Of a stretch of 64,000 bases of DNA, positions 9,553 through 17,437 are shown in pieces (positions within the stretch are counted from its first letter, which is position 1; each line of letters begins with the position of its first letter). Location of the stretch: assembly GCF_019890675.1 (NCBI RefSeq), contig NZ_JAIOAA010000002.1, positions 124,001 through 188,000 on the forward strand. Direction: 5' to 3'. Position numbers and translations under genes: made by a program. Below the pieces are notes generated by a model. It was not told the origin of the DNA. It did no database searches and worked only from the letters and a program-made list of their open reading frames with translations. The stretch comes from Micromonospora sp. PLK6-60 (GTDB taxonomy: Bacteria > Actinomycetota > Actinomycetes > Mycobacteriales > Micromonosporaceae).

Positions 9553-9604
9553 GGAAGGGCACCCTGTTAACGCATTCGGTAGCGGCGGGGCCCCCTGTCA
9601 ACAC
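9550..9604 (+). repeat. Dispersed palindromic element, copy 1
   Basis: Starts TAAGGAAGGG and ends CCCCCTGTCAACA, with the core TTAACGCATTCGGTAG between the arms. It is closely similar to 19450-19503 and, inverted, to 45913-45966. The first TAA is the stop codon of the acyltransferase. The arms are imperfect in this copy (GGGCACCC versus GGGGCCCC). It probably acts as a 3'-end hairpin, REP-like or terminator. Confidence 0.75.
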
Positions 9605-9691
9605 CCCCGGCCCGCGCTACGTCCGCTGACGTACGCCGGGAGCCGCCTCCGGGCCGACGTGCCGCCGGTCGGCTGCCGGCATCCTCGGGCC

Positions 9692-10594
9692 ATGAACCTG
9701 CCCGTGCAGACCGAAGGACTCAGCAAACGGTACGGCGGACTGACCGCCGTGCGGGATCTCGACCTGACCGTACGACCCGGCGAGGTGTACGGCTTCCTCG
9801 GCCCCAACGGTGCCGGCAAGACCACCACGCTGCGCATGCTGCTCGGCCTGGTCCGCCCCAGCGCCGGCACGGTACGGCTGTTCGGCCGCACCCCCGGCGC
9901 CGGCCGGCTCGCCGGTGTCGGCGCGTTGATCGAGGGGCCGGCCTTCTACCCGTACCTGTCCGGCCGGGAGAACCTCCGGGTGCTGGCTCGGTACACCGGG
10001 GTCGGCGCGGACCGGGTCGCGCTGGTGCTCGACCTGGTCGACCTCGCCGACCGGGCCGGTGACCGGTACAGCGGCTACTCGTTGGGCATGAAACAGCGGC
10101 TCGGCGTGGCGGCCGCGCTGCTGAAGGACCCGCGCCTGCTGATCCTGGACGAGCCGACCAACGGCCTCGACCCGGCCGGCATGGCGGACATGCGGACGCT
10201 GATCCGGCGGCTCGGTGCGGCCGGCTGCACGGTGGTGGTCTCCAGCCACCTGCTCGGCGAGGTCGAGCAGGTCTGCGACCGGGTCGGCGTGATCGCCCGG
10301 GGCCGGCTGGTGGCCGAGGGCAGCGTCGCCGAGCTGCGCGGCGGCGCCGGTCTGCGGCTGCTCGCCGACCCGCTGGACGAGGCGGCGGCGCGGGCCCGGG
10401 AGCTGGTCGGCGCCGACCGGGTACGGGTCGTCGACGGCGGCCTGGAGCTGGCGGTCGAGCCGGACCGGGCGGCCTGGCTGAACACCGAGTTGGTCGGGGC
10501 CGGGCTGGCCGTGCGCGAGCTGCGGCCCCGGGAACGGGACCTGGAACAGGTCTTCTTCGACCTCGTGGAGAGGGGAACCGCCGATGTCGCGTAG
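9692..10594 (+). CDS. ABC transporter ATP-binding protein
   Basis: 300 aa, the nucleotide-binding subunit of an ABC-2 type exporter. It shows Walker A GPNGAGKTTTLRML near residue 40, signature YSLGMKQRLGVA, Walker B LLILDEPTNGLDPAG and the switch histidine in SSHLLGEVEQ. The C-terminal ~85 residues form the extra domain seen in drug or bacteriocin exporters of this class. The ATG at 9692 is the likely start; CATCCT 6 nt upstream is a weak -10 and there is no ribosome-binding site, so the mRNA may be leaderless. Its end overlaps the permease start by 11 bp. With the following kinase/regulator pair it resembles LnrLMN-type export loci. Confidence 0.92.
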   Translation: MNLPVQTEGLSKRYGGLTAVRDLDLTVRPGEVYGFLGPNGAGKTTTLRMLLGLVRPSAGTVRLFGRTPGAGRLAGVGALIEGPAFYPYLSGRENLRVLARYTGVGADRVALVLDLVDLADRAGDRYSGYSLGMKQRLGVAAALLKDPRLLILDEPTNGLDPAGMADMRTLIRRLGAAGCTVVVSSHLLGEVEQVCDRVGVIARGRLVAEGSVAELRGGAGLRLLADPLDEAAARARELVGADRVRVVDGGLELAVEPDRAAWLNTELVGAGLAVRELRPRERDLEQVFFDLVERGTADVA

Positions 10595-11405
10595 TTTCCG
10601 CGCCGAGCTCGTCAAGCTGGTCCGCCGCCCGGCGGCCTGGCTGCTGCTGGCCATCACGCTCGCGCTCTCGCTGATCTTCACCTACCTCTTCCCGTACGCC
10701 GGGGTGGCGGGTGGCGCCGACGGCCCGAACACGGACCGGGCGCTGCCCGCGATGCTCCCGGACCACCTGGTCGGCAACTCGCTGGGCGGCCTGCCGGTCT
10801 TCCTGGGCGCGATCCTGCTGATCCTCGGCGTGCTCGTGGTGGGCGGCGAGTACGGCTGGGGCACCTGGAAGACGCTGCTGACCCAGGGACCGACCCGGCT
10901 CCAGGTGTACGCCGGCAAGGTGCTCGCCCTGGCCGTCGCCGCGCTCGCCGTGGTGGTCGCGGTGTTCGCCGTCGGGGCGGTGGCCAGCGCGCTCATCGCG
11001 TCCGCCGAGGCGCAGCCGGTGCGCTGGCCGTCGGCGGCCGACCTGCTGGCCGGCGTCGGGGCGGGGTGGCTCATCGCGACGATGTGGGCCATGCTCGGTG
11101 CCGTGCTCGCCGTCACGCTGCGGGCGGTGGCGTTGCCGGTCGGGCTGGGCCTGGTGTGGATGCTCGCCGTGCAGAACCTCCTCGCGGCCATCGCCGCCCC
11201 GCTGGTCGACTGGGTGGCGACGGCCCAGCGTGGGCTGCCCGGCCCGAACGCCGGGGCGCTGGCCGCCGCGCTGGGCGCGCCGGGGGACACCCCGGGCGTC
11301 GCCGCCACCGTCGGCGGTGGGCAGGCCACGGTGGTGGTGGCCGCGTACCTGGTGGGCTTCGCGGCGGTCGGCGCGGCGCTGCTGCGCCGGCGGGACATCG
11401 ACTGA
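10584..11405 (+). CDS. ABC-2 type transporter permease
   Basis: 273 aa, membrane subunit paired with the preceding ATPase. Six hydrophobic segments are readable (around residues 15-35, 58-85, 105-135, 155-180, 185-210 and 245-265). The short extracytoplasmic stretches and the ending RRRDID are typical of the ABC-2 permease family. The ATG at 10584 lies inside the ATPase gene, giving translational coupling, with GAGAGGGG upstream. The substrate cannot be read from sequence; neighbours suggest drug or peptide export or membrane-stress relief. Confidence 0.85.
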   Translation: MSRSFRAELVKLVRRPAAWLLLAITLALSLIFTYLFPYAGVAGGADGPNTDRALPAMLPDHLVGNSLGGLPVFLGAILLILGVLVVGGEYGWGTWKTLLTQGPTRLQVYAGKVLALAVAALAVVVAVFAVGAVASALIASAEAQPVRWPSAADLLAGVGAGWLIATMWAMLGAVLAVTLRAVALPVGLGLVWMLAVQNLLAAIAAPLVDWVATAQRGLPGPNAGALAAALGAPGDTPGVAATVGGGQATVVVAAYLVGFAAVGAALLRRRDID

Positions 11406-11425
11406 GCCGGGACGGGGGACGGGAC

Positions 11426-12553
11426 GTGGACCGGGCGGCTGACGACGGGCGACGGTGGCTCCTCGACGGCCTGCTCGCCCTGGCCCTGCTGGCGATCGGG
11501 CTGGTCGGCACCGCGCCGGCCGGCCTGAACCAGGGCGTGGGCACCGGCCGGGCGACGTACCCGCTGGTCGTGGTGGCCGCGGTGGCGGTGGCGGGCCGCC
11601 GGAGGTGGCCGCTGGTCGGGCTGACCGTGGTCACCGCGGCGGTCACCGCGTATCTGCTGCTGGGCTACCCGTACGGCCCGATCCTGCTGTCGTTCTTCGT
11701 CGCCTTCTACACGGTGGCCGCCCACCGCCCGGTCCGGACCGCGGCCGTGGCCGGCGCCGCGACCGGCTCCGCGCTGCTGGTGTACGTCTTCGGCGGGTCG
11801 CGCCCGCCGGGCCTGATCGGCCTGATGCCGGTCGCCGCGTGGGTGGCGGTGCCGTTCGCGGTCGGCACGGTCGTGCGGCTGAGCCGGGAGGCCGCCGTCC
11901 GGGGCCGGGCCGACGAGGCCCGCCGCCTGGCCGACGCCGAGCGGTTGCGGGTCGCCCGGGAGGTGCACGACGTGGTGGGCCACGGGCTCGCCGCCATCCA
12001 CCTCCAGGCCGAGATCGCGTTGCACCTGCTGGAGCGCAAGCCGGAGCAGGCCGAGGCGGCGCTGACCGCGATCAGCCGGACCAGCAAGGAGGCGCTGGAC
12101 GAGCTGCGGGTCACCCTCACCGTGGTCCGCCGCGACGGGGTCGCCGACGAGCGGGCGCCGACGCCCGGCCTGGCCCAGCTCCCGGAGCTTCGGCAGCGGC
12201 TGGCCGGCGCCGGCGTGCCGGTCACCGTCGAGGTGGCCGGAGCGCCGCGTCCGCTGCCGGTGGCCGTCGACCTGGCCGCCTACCGGGTGGTGCAGGAGGC
12301 GCTGACGAACGTGCTGCGCCATGCCGGCCCGGCCACCGCCACCGTCCACCTCCGGTACGCCCCGAACGAGGTGACCGTGCGGGTCACCGACACCGGCCGG
12401 GGTCGGGTCGGCGGGCCGGACCGGCCCGCCGGTCACGGTCTGGCCGGCATGCGCGAGCGGGTCGCGGCGCTCGGCGGTACGTTCGACGCCGGGTCGGGCC
12501 CGGCCGGTGGTTTCCGGGTGCACGCCACGCTGCCCGTGCGGGAGGTCGAATGA
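11426..12553 (+). CDS. DesK/NarL-class sensor histidine kinase
   Basis: 375 aa. The N-terminal ~150 residues hold about five membrane segments with little extracytoplasmic sequence, so the sensor probably reads the membrane itself. Then come a HisKA_3 dimerisation domain with REVHDVVGHGLAA (phospho-acceptor His181) and an ATPase domain with a TDTGRG-type G box and GHGLAGMRERV. The GTG at 11426 has GGGGGAC upstream; longer reading-frame extensions run inside the permease gene. It is 20 nt downstream of the permease, and its stop overlaps the response regulator start (ATGA), so all four genes likely form one operon. By analogy with such clusters it controls the adjacent exporter. Confidence 0.9.
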   Translation: MDRAADDGRRWLLDGLLALALLAIGLVGTAPAGLNQGVGTGRATYPLVVVAAVAVAGRRRWPLVGLTVVTAAVTAYLLLGYPYGPILLSFFVAFYTVAAHRPVRTAAVAGAATGSALLVYVFGGSRPPGLIGLMPVAAWVAVPFAVGTVVRLSREAAVRGRADEARRLADAERLRVAREVHDVVGHGLAAIHLQAEIALHLLERKPEQAEAALTAISRTSKEALDELRVTLTVVRRDGVADERAPTPGLAQLPELRQRLAGAGVPVTVEVAGAPRPLPVAVDLAAYRVVQEALTNVLRHAGPATATVHLRYAPNEVTVRVTDTGRGRVGGPDRPAGHGLAGMRERVAALGGTFDAGSGPAGGFRVHATLPVREVE

Positions 12554-13206
12554 TCCGGGTGCTGCTCGCCGACGACCAGGATCTGGTCCGGATCGGCCTG
12601 CGGGCCCTGGTGGAGAGCGAGGACGACCTCGCCGTGGTCGGTGAGGCCGCCGACGGCCTCGCCGCCGTGGAGTTGGCCCGCCGGGAACGCCCCGACGTGG
12701 TGCTGATGGACGTGCGGATGCCCGGCGTCGACGGCATCGAGGCGACCCGTCGCATCCTCGGCGACCCGGCGCTGACCGGCACTCGGGTGGTGGTGCTGAC
12801 CACGTTCGAACTGGACGAGTACGTCTTCGACGCGCTCCGGTTCGGGGCCAGTGGCTTCCTCACCAAGGACACCCGGCCGGTCGAGCTGCTGCGGGCGATC
12901 CGCCTGGTCGCGGAGGGGGAGGCGCTGCTGTCCCCGTCGGTTACCCGCCGGGTGGTCCGGGAGTTCGCCACCCGGCCGGCCCGGGTGCCCCGCCCGCATC
13001 CCCGGCTGGGCACCCTGACCGATCGGGAACGCGAGGTGGTGGCGCTGGTCGGCGAGGGGCTCAGCAACGCCGAGATCGCCGACCGGCTGGTGGTCAGCCC
13101 GGCGACCGCGCGGACCCACGTCAGCCGGGCCATGGTCAAGCTCGGCGCCCGGGACCGGGCCCAGTTGGTGGTCTTCGCGTACCAGTCGGGTCTCGTGGTT
13201 TCCTGA
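12550..13206 (+). CDS. NarL/FixJ-family response regulator
   Basis: 218 aa. The receiver domain carries the acidic pair Asp8-Asp9, phospho-acceptor Asp54 in VVLMDVRMPG, a conserved Thr (VVVLTTF) and Lys in FLTKDTRP near residue 104. A C-terminal LuxR-type helix-turn-helix follows (LTDREREVVALVGEGLSNAE, then IADRLVVSPATARTHVSR). It overlaps the kinase stop by four bases and is the cognate regulator of His181. The probable target is the upstream ABC exporter operon, an inference from gene order. The operon ends here with no clear terminator. Confidence 0.93.
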   Translation: MIRVLLADDQDLVRIGLRALVESEDDLAVVGEAADGLAAVELARRERPDVVLMDVRMPGVDGIEATRRILGDPALTGTRVVVLTTFELDEYVFDALRFGASGFLTKDTRPVELLRAIRLVAEGEALLSPSVTRRVVREFATRPARVPRPHPRLGTLTDREREVVALVGEGLSNAEIADRLVVSPATARTHVSRAMVKLGARDRAQLVVFAYQSGLVVS

Positions 13207-13266
13207 TCTCCCGGCGGCGGCGGGCGTGGGGCTGGCCGGCCCGGAGCGGGGGTGCGGGCGGCGGGC

Positions 13267-13272
13267 TACCCT
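13267..13272 (+). promoter_or_regulatory. Putative ffh -10 element
   Basis: TACCCT fits TANNNT and would place the transcription start near 13280, about 58 nt before the ffh GTG. It shows that ffh is probably transcribed independently of the two-component operon. Confidence 0.4.
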
Positions 13273-13337
13273 AGCGGTGGGTTGGACACCAGCCTGGCCG
13301 CCCTGTGCCCGCCGACGACGACAAACGGGATGTTCGC

Positions 13338-14888
13338 GTGTTTGACACCTTGAGTGACCGCCTGTCCGGGATCTTCACCAAGCTCCGCGGCAAGGGGCGG
13401 CTCACCGACGCCGACATCGACGCCACCGCGCGCGAGATCCGGCTGGCGCTGCTGGAGGCCGACGTCGCCCTGCCGGTGGTCAAGGGCTTCATCGGGAACG
13501 TCAAGGAGCGGGCCCGCAGCGCGGAGGTCTCCCAGGCGCTGAACCCCGCCCAGCAGATCGTCAAGATCGTCAACGACGAGCTGATCAACGTCCTTGGCGG
13601 TGAGGGCCGGCGGCTCCAGTTCGCCAAGAACCCGCCGACGGTGATCATGCTGGCCGGCCTCCAGGGTTCCGGCAAGACCACCCTCGCCGGCAAGCTGGCC
13701 CGCTGGCTCAAGGGCCAGGGCCACCAGCCGCTGCTGGTCGCCGCCGACCTCCAGCGCCCCAACGCCGTCGGGCAGCTCCAGGTGCTCGGTGGCCGGGCCG
13801 GCGTCGAGGTGTACGCCCCGGAGCCCGGCAACGGCACCGGCGACCCGGTGCAGGTGGCCCGCGCCTCGATCGAGCACGCGAGGCGGGCCGCCCGCGACAT
13901 CGTCATCGTCGACACCGCCGGCCGGCTCGGCATCGACGCCGAGATGATGCAGCAGGCCGCGAACATCCGCGACGCGGTCCAGCCCGACGAGGTCATCTTC
14001 GTGATCGACGCGATGGTCGGTCAGGACGCGGTCCGCACCGCCGAGGCGTTCCGCGACGGCGTCGGCATCACCGGTGTGGTGCTCTCCAAGCTCGACGGCG
14101 ACGCCCGTGGTGGCGCCGCGCTGTCGGTCCGGGAGGTCACCGGGCAGCCGATCCTCTTCGCGTCCACCGGCGAGAAGCTGGAGGACTTCGACGTCTTCCA
14201 CCCCGACCGGATGGCCAGCCGGATCCTCGGCATGGGCGACGTCCTCACTCTGATCGAGCAGGCCGAGCAGGCCTTCGACGCCGATCAGAAGGAGAAGATG
14301 ACCGCCAAGCTGATGGGCGGCGAGCAGTTCACCCTGGAGGACTTCCTCGACCAGCTCATCGCGGTCCGGCGGATGGGCCCGATCGCCAACGTGTTGGCCA
14401 TGATGCCCGGCATGGGGCAGATGAAGGACCAGCTCGCCGAGCTGGACGACAAGCACTTCGACCGGGTCACCGCGATCATCCGCTCGATGACCCCGGCCGA
14501 ACGCACCAACCCCAAGATCATCAACGGTTCCCGCCGGGCCCGGATCGCCAACGGCTCCGGGGTCACCGTGATGGACGTCAACCAGCTGCTCAACCGCTTC
14601 ACCGACGCGCAGAAGATGATGAAGCAGATGGGCGGCATGATGGGCCTGCCCGGTGGGGGCCGGCGCAAGGCGACCAAGTCGCCGAAGAACAAGCGCAAGG
14701 GCACCAAGGGTGGCAACCGGCCGCGCGCCGGGGCGGGGCTGCCGGGCGGCTTCCCTGGGGGCATGCCGCAGCTGCCGCCGGGAATGGACCCGGGCGACCT
14801 GGCTGGCGGCCAGGGACTGCCGCCGGGCTTCAAGCTCCCGAAGATCGACTTCAACAAGCTCGGCAAGGGGGACAAGGGCCCGCGCTGA
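13338..14888 (+). CDS. ffh: Signal recognition particle protein Ffh
   Basis: 516 aa. Ffh binds 4.5S RNA and signal peptides and delivers nascent membrane proteins to FtsY. The N and G domains contain GLQGSGKTTLAGKLA, DTAGRLGID and SKLDGDARGG. The methionine-rich M domain begins near residue 300 and has MMPGMGQMK, the RNA-binding SRRARIANGSG and MMKQMGGMMG. The C-terminal tail is Lys/Gly/Pro rich and extended, as usual in actinobacteria. The GTG at 13338 is chosen because the family starts VFDTLSDRLSG; an upstream in-frame start at 13305 would add 11 unrelated residues. Confidence 0.97.
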   Translation: MFDTLSDRLSGIFTKLRGKGRLTDADIDATAREIRLALLEADVALPVVKGFIGNVKERARSAEVSQALNPAQQIVKIVNDELINVLGGEGRRLQFAKNPPTVIMLAGLQGSGKTTLAGKLARWLKGQGHQPLLVAADLQRPNAVGQLQVLGGRAGVEVYAPEPGNGTGDPVQVARASIEHARRAARDIVIVDTAGRLGIDAEMMQQAANIRDAVQPDEVIFVIDAMVGQDAVRTAEAFRDGVGITGVVLSKLDGDARGGAALSVREVTGQPILFASTGEKLEDFDVFHPDRMASRILGMGDVLTLIEQAEQAFDADQKEKMTAKLMGGEQFTLEDFLDQLIAVRRMGPIANVLAMMPGMGQMKDQLAELDDKHFDRVTAIIRSMTPAERTNPKIINGSRRARIANGSGVTVMDVNQLLNRFTDAQKMMKQMGGMMGLPGGGRRKATKSPKNKRKGTKGGNRPRAGAGLPGGFPGGMPQLPPGMDPGDLAGGQGLPPGFKLPKIDFNKLGKGDKGPR

Positions 14889-14925
14889 GCGCGTGTCGGT
14901 GACGGTGGGCGATGTGATTACCACT

Positions 14926-14931
14926 TAGAGT
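14926..14931 (+). promoter_or_regulatory. Putative -10 element of the Uma2 gene
   Basis: TAGAGT fits TANNNT and lies 33 nt before the Uma2 ATG, predicting a ~20 nt leader that contains the strong GGAAGGAG ribosome-binding site (14945-14952). Confidence 0.4.
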
Positions 14932-14958
14932 CAGGTCGCCCCCTGGAAGGAGATGTCA

Positions 14959-15537
14959 ATGACCGCGGCCCCGATCCTGCCGGAGCGGCACGAGTGGACG
15001 GTCGACGACCTGGGTGACCTGCCTAAGGACCTTCCGTACGAACTGATCAACGGAAGGTTGATCGTGCCGTCGCCGACTGCCCTGCATCAGGACCTGTGTG
15101 TCGAGCTGCTGCTCGCGCTCCGCATCAACTGCCCGCCGGAGTTCCTGGTCAGCATCGACCTGTCGATGCGGGTCGACCCGCGCAACGAGCCGCGCCCCGA
15201 CGTGGTGGTCATCCGCCGCAAGCACGCCGGCCGGTCTCCGGTGCCGGTGGAGGACGCGCTGCTCGCCGTCGAGGTCGTCTCGCCCACCTCCACCTTCCGC
15301 GACATGTACGACAAGGCCAAGGTCTACGCGCACGCCAACGTCCGCTCCTACTGGGTGGTCGATCCGCTCCAGGAGAAGGTCGCCCTCACCGAGTACGCCC
15401 TTGGCGCGAGCCGGGACTACGACCAGCTCGCCAACACCGAGGACCTGTTCGTCACGGAGACGCCGTGGAAGGTCTCCGTCGACCTGCCGGCGCTGACCGC
15501 CCGCCGCGACGCCCTGCTCGCCGCCGAGGACGAGTGA
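14959..15537 (+). CDS. Uma2 family endonuclease-like protein (DUF820)
   Basis: 192 aa. Members have a PD-(D/E)XK restriction-endonuclease fold; cellular role and substrate are unknown, though they are abundant in actinobacteria and cyanobacteria. Visible motifs are DLPYELINGRLIV near residue 25 (Glu), EPRPDVVVI (Asp near 75), and LAVEVVSPTSTFRDMYDKAK near 97, which supplies the Glu and the catalytic-type Lys. The second ATG (14959) is preferred because GGAAGGAG is 6 nt upstream, whereas the ATG at 14953 abuts it. It lies just downstream of ffh with its own likely promoter. Confidence 0.85.
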   Translation: MTAAPILPERHEWTVDDLGDLPKDLPYELINGRLIVPSPTALHQDLCVELLLALRINCPPEFLVSIDLSMRVDPRNEPRPDVVVIRRKHAGRSPVPVEDALLAVEVVSPTSTFRDMYDKAKVYAHANVRSYWVVDPLQEKVALTEYALGASRDYDQLANTEDLFVTETPWKVSVDLPALTARRDALLAAEDE

Positions 15538-15555
15538 TCCGGTAGGACTGTGCAC

Positions 15556-16635
15556 ATGGCCCTTCATGTGCGCGGTGTGCTCCTGCCCGACGACGAGGTA
15601 CGGGACCTGTGGCTGGTCGGTGACCGGGTGACCTTCGCCCCGGTGCCCGGCGCGGAGACGGTGGTCGACGGCGGCTTCGTGCTGCCCGGCCTGACCGACG
15701 CGCACTGCCACCTCGGCATCGCCCGGGGCGGCGCCCCGATCACCTCCCTCGACCAGGCCCGCGAGCTGGCCCGCGTCGACCGGGACGCCGGGGTCCTCGC
15801 CATCCGCGACGCCGGCTCGCCGTACCCGTACCCGGAACTCGACGACGAGCCGGAACTGCCGCGACTGGCCCGCGCCGGCCGGCACATCGCCCCGCCGAAG
15901 CGCTACCTGCGCGACATCGGCGTGGAGGTGGAGGCCGCCGAGCTGGCCGCCACGGTCGCCGCGCAGGCCGCCGCCGGCAACGGCTGGGTCAAGCTGGTCG
16001 GCGACTGGATCGACCGGGGCGTCGGGGACCTGGCGCCGGCCTGGGACGCCGACGCGATGACCGCCGCCGTGGCCGCCGCGCACGCCGCCGGGGTACGGGC
16101 CGCCGTGCACACGTTCAGCGAGTCCGCCGTGGAGATCATGGTGCGGGCCGGGGTGGACTCGGTGGAGCACGGCACCGGGCTGAGCCTCGACCTGATCGAC
16201 CTGATGGCCCGGCAGGGCACCGCGCTGGTGCCCACGATGATCAACATCCAGACCTTCGGCGGCATCGCCGAGCAGGCGCGGGCCAAGTTCCCCGGGTACG
16301 CCGACCACATGCTCGCCCTGCGCGACCGCTTCCCCGAGGTGGTCCGCGCCGCGCACGAGGCGGGGGTGCCGATCTACGTCGGGACCGACGCCGGTGGCGG
16401 CATCGACCACGGGCTGGCCGCCGAGGAGATGCTGCTGCTGCACGAGCGGGCCGGCATGTCCGCCGAGGACGTCCTGGCCGCCGCCTCCTGGGGCGCCCGC
16501 GAGTGGCTCGGCTTCCCCGGCCTGGTCGAGGGCGGTCTGGCCGACCTCACCGTCTATCCCGAGGACCCCCGCCGCGACCTGCGGGTGGTCCGCGCCCCCG
16601 CCCGGATCATCCTCCGCGGCCACGTCCTCCGCTGA
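15556..16635 (+). CDS. Amidohydrolase family protein (imidazolonepropionase-like)
   Basis: 359 aa. It has the metal-dependent hydrolase TIM-barrel layout: LPGLTDAHCHLG with the HxH pair near residue 50, a Lys in WVKLVGDW, His in AAVHTFSE, His in VDSVEHGTG and the final Asp in VGTDAGGGID. The flanking small beta domain that carries the start and end of the chain is present (DLTVYPEDP near the C-terminus). The substrate is unknown. The gene overlaps no neighbour; AGGA 8 nt before ATG 15556 supports this start over GTG 15550. In M. tuberculosis the gene next to ffh (Rv2915c) is also of this family, so it is probably part of the conserved block. Confidence 0.86.
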   Translation: MALHVRGVLLPDDEVRDLWLVGDRVTFAPVPGAETVVDGGFVLPGLTDAHCHLGIARGGAPITSLDQARELARVDRDAGVLAIRDAGSPYPYPELDDEPELPRLARAGRHIAPPKRYLRDIGVEVEAAELAATVAAQAAAGNGWVKLVGDWIDRGVGDLAPAWDADAMTAAVAAAHAAGVRAAVHTFSESAVEIMVRAGVDSVEHGTGLSLDLIDLMARQGTALVPTMINIQTFGGIAEQARAKFPGYADHMLALRDRFPEVVRAAHEAGVPIYVGTDAGGGIDHGLAAEEMLLLHERAGMSAEDVLAAASWGAREWLGFPGLVEGGLADLTVYPEDPRRDLRVVRAPARIILRGHVLR

Positions 16636-16668
16636 CCACCGCGCGGGCGCCGCACCCGCACGACCGAC

Positions 16669-16729
16669 GCTCGATCCTGGATGTAGTGGTGTCCGCGCGG
16701 CTGCGAGGCCACTACATCCGCGATCGAGC
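16669..16729. repeat. Interrupted palindromic element with GATC-TGGA arms
   Basis: Arms GCTCGATC-CT-GGATGTAGTGG and CCACTACATCC-GC-GATCGAGC are perfectly complementary apart from one internal 2-nt mismatch, around a 19-nt loop. It sits 33 bp past the amidohydrolase stop and before the convergent tetR gene. It could act as a bidirectional 3'-end hairpin or a REP-like mobile remnant. The outer arms resemble those of 47660-47716. Confidence 0.75.
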
Positions 16730-16741
16730 ACGATCTTGGGC

Positions 16742-16811
16742 GCGGGGCGCGGGGCGCGGGGCGCGGGGCGCGGGGCGCGGGGCGCGGGGCGCGGGGCGCG
16801 GGGCGCGGGGC
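16742..16811. repeat. Tandem array of ten 7-bp GCGGGGC units
   Basis: Ten exact copies of GCGGGGC run head to tail, followed by a degenerate unit that merges into the end of the tetR gene. Strand-asymmetric G runs every 7 bp make it a candidate for slipped-strand length variation or G-quadruplex formation. Confidence 0.9.
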
Positions 16812-16816
16812 GCGGG

Positions 16817-17404
16817 TCAGGGGGTGGCGGTGTGGAAGAGGTGGAGGGCCAGGTCGGCGAGTCGGGTGGCCGTCTCCTCGACCGGCGCCTGCGGCAGCAC
16901 GATGTGGCTGACCACCAGGCGGACGACGGTGTCGGCGCCGAACGCCAGCGCCGCCGGGTCGGCGTCGGGCAGGTGCCGCGCCGCCCACTGGCGTACCGCG
17001 CCGGACGCCTCGGCCAGCACCAGCTCGGCCCGGGTGGTCAGGAAGGGCAGCAGCTCGTCCGCGCCGCCCTGGGCGCTGGTCAGGATCGCCTTGATCAGCG
17101 GGTTGTCCGCCGCCGCGGCGAGCGTCTGCGAGATGGCCGCGTACGCGCCGGCCCGCACGTCGGCGCCGTGTGCGTCCAGGGCGTCCCGCACGTCGGCGAC
17201 GAACCGGTTCACCTCGCGCCGGGCCAGCGCCTCGGCCAGCCCCGCCTTGCTGCCGAACTCGTTGTAGACGGTCTGCCGGCTGACCCTCGCCGCGGTCGCC
17301 ACGGCGCCCATCCGCACCCCGTCCCAGCCGGCCGCGATGGTCAGCGACCGGGCCGCGTCGACGATGCCGTCCCGCACCGGCGTACCGTCCCTCGACTCAC
17401 CCAT
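16817..17404 (-). CDS. TetR/AcrR family transcriptional regulator
   Basis: 195 aa. The N-terminal TetR helix-turn-helix is clear: IVDAARSLTIAAGWDGVRM then VATAARVSRQTVYNEFGSKA and GLAEALARREV. The C-terminal ligand domain is not family-specific. The target is unknown, but the gene directly upstream on the same strand (17438-17968) is separated by only 33 bp and could be cotranscribed, although TAGACT (17419-17414) 9 nt before the ATG suggests its own start as well. The gene ends at the 7-bp tandem repeat, so repeat slippage would fall just beyond the stop codon. Confidence 0.9.
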   Translation of the reverse strand: MGESRDGTPVRDGIVDAARSLTIAAGWDGVRMGAVATAARVSRQTVYNEFGSKAGLAEALARREVNRFVADVRDALDAHGADVRAGAYAAISQTLAAAADNPLIKAILTSAQGGADELLPFLTTRAELVLAEASGAVRQWAARHLPDADPAALAFGADTVVRLVVSHIVLPQAPVEETATRLADLALHLFHTATP

Positions 17405-17437
17405 GGTGGTCGAAGTCTACGGTCGGCCGCCCGGCGG

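Noticed and set aside
16742-16811. 7-bp repeat as a CRISPR or origin iteron
   Set aside because: No spacers and no replication gene; units are contiguous and pure GC, which suits a slippage repeat.
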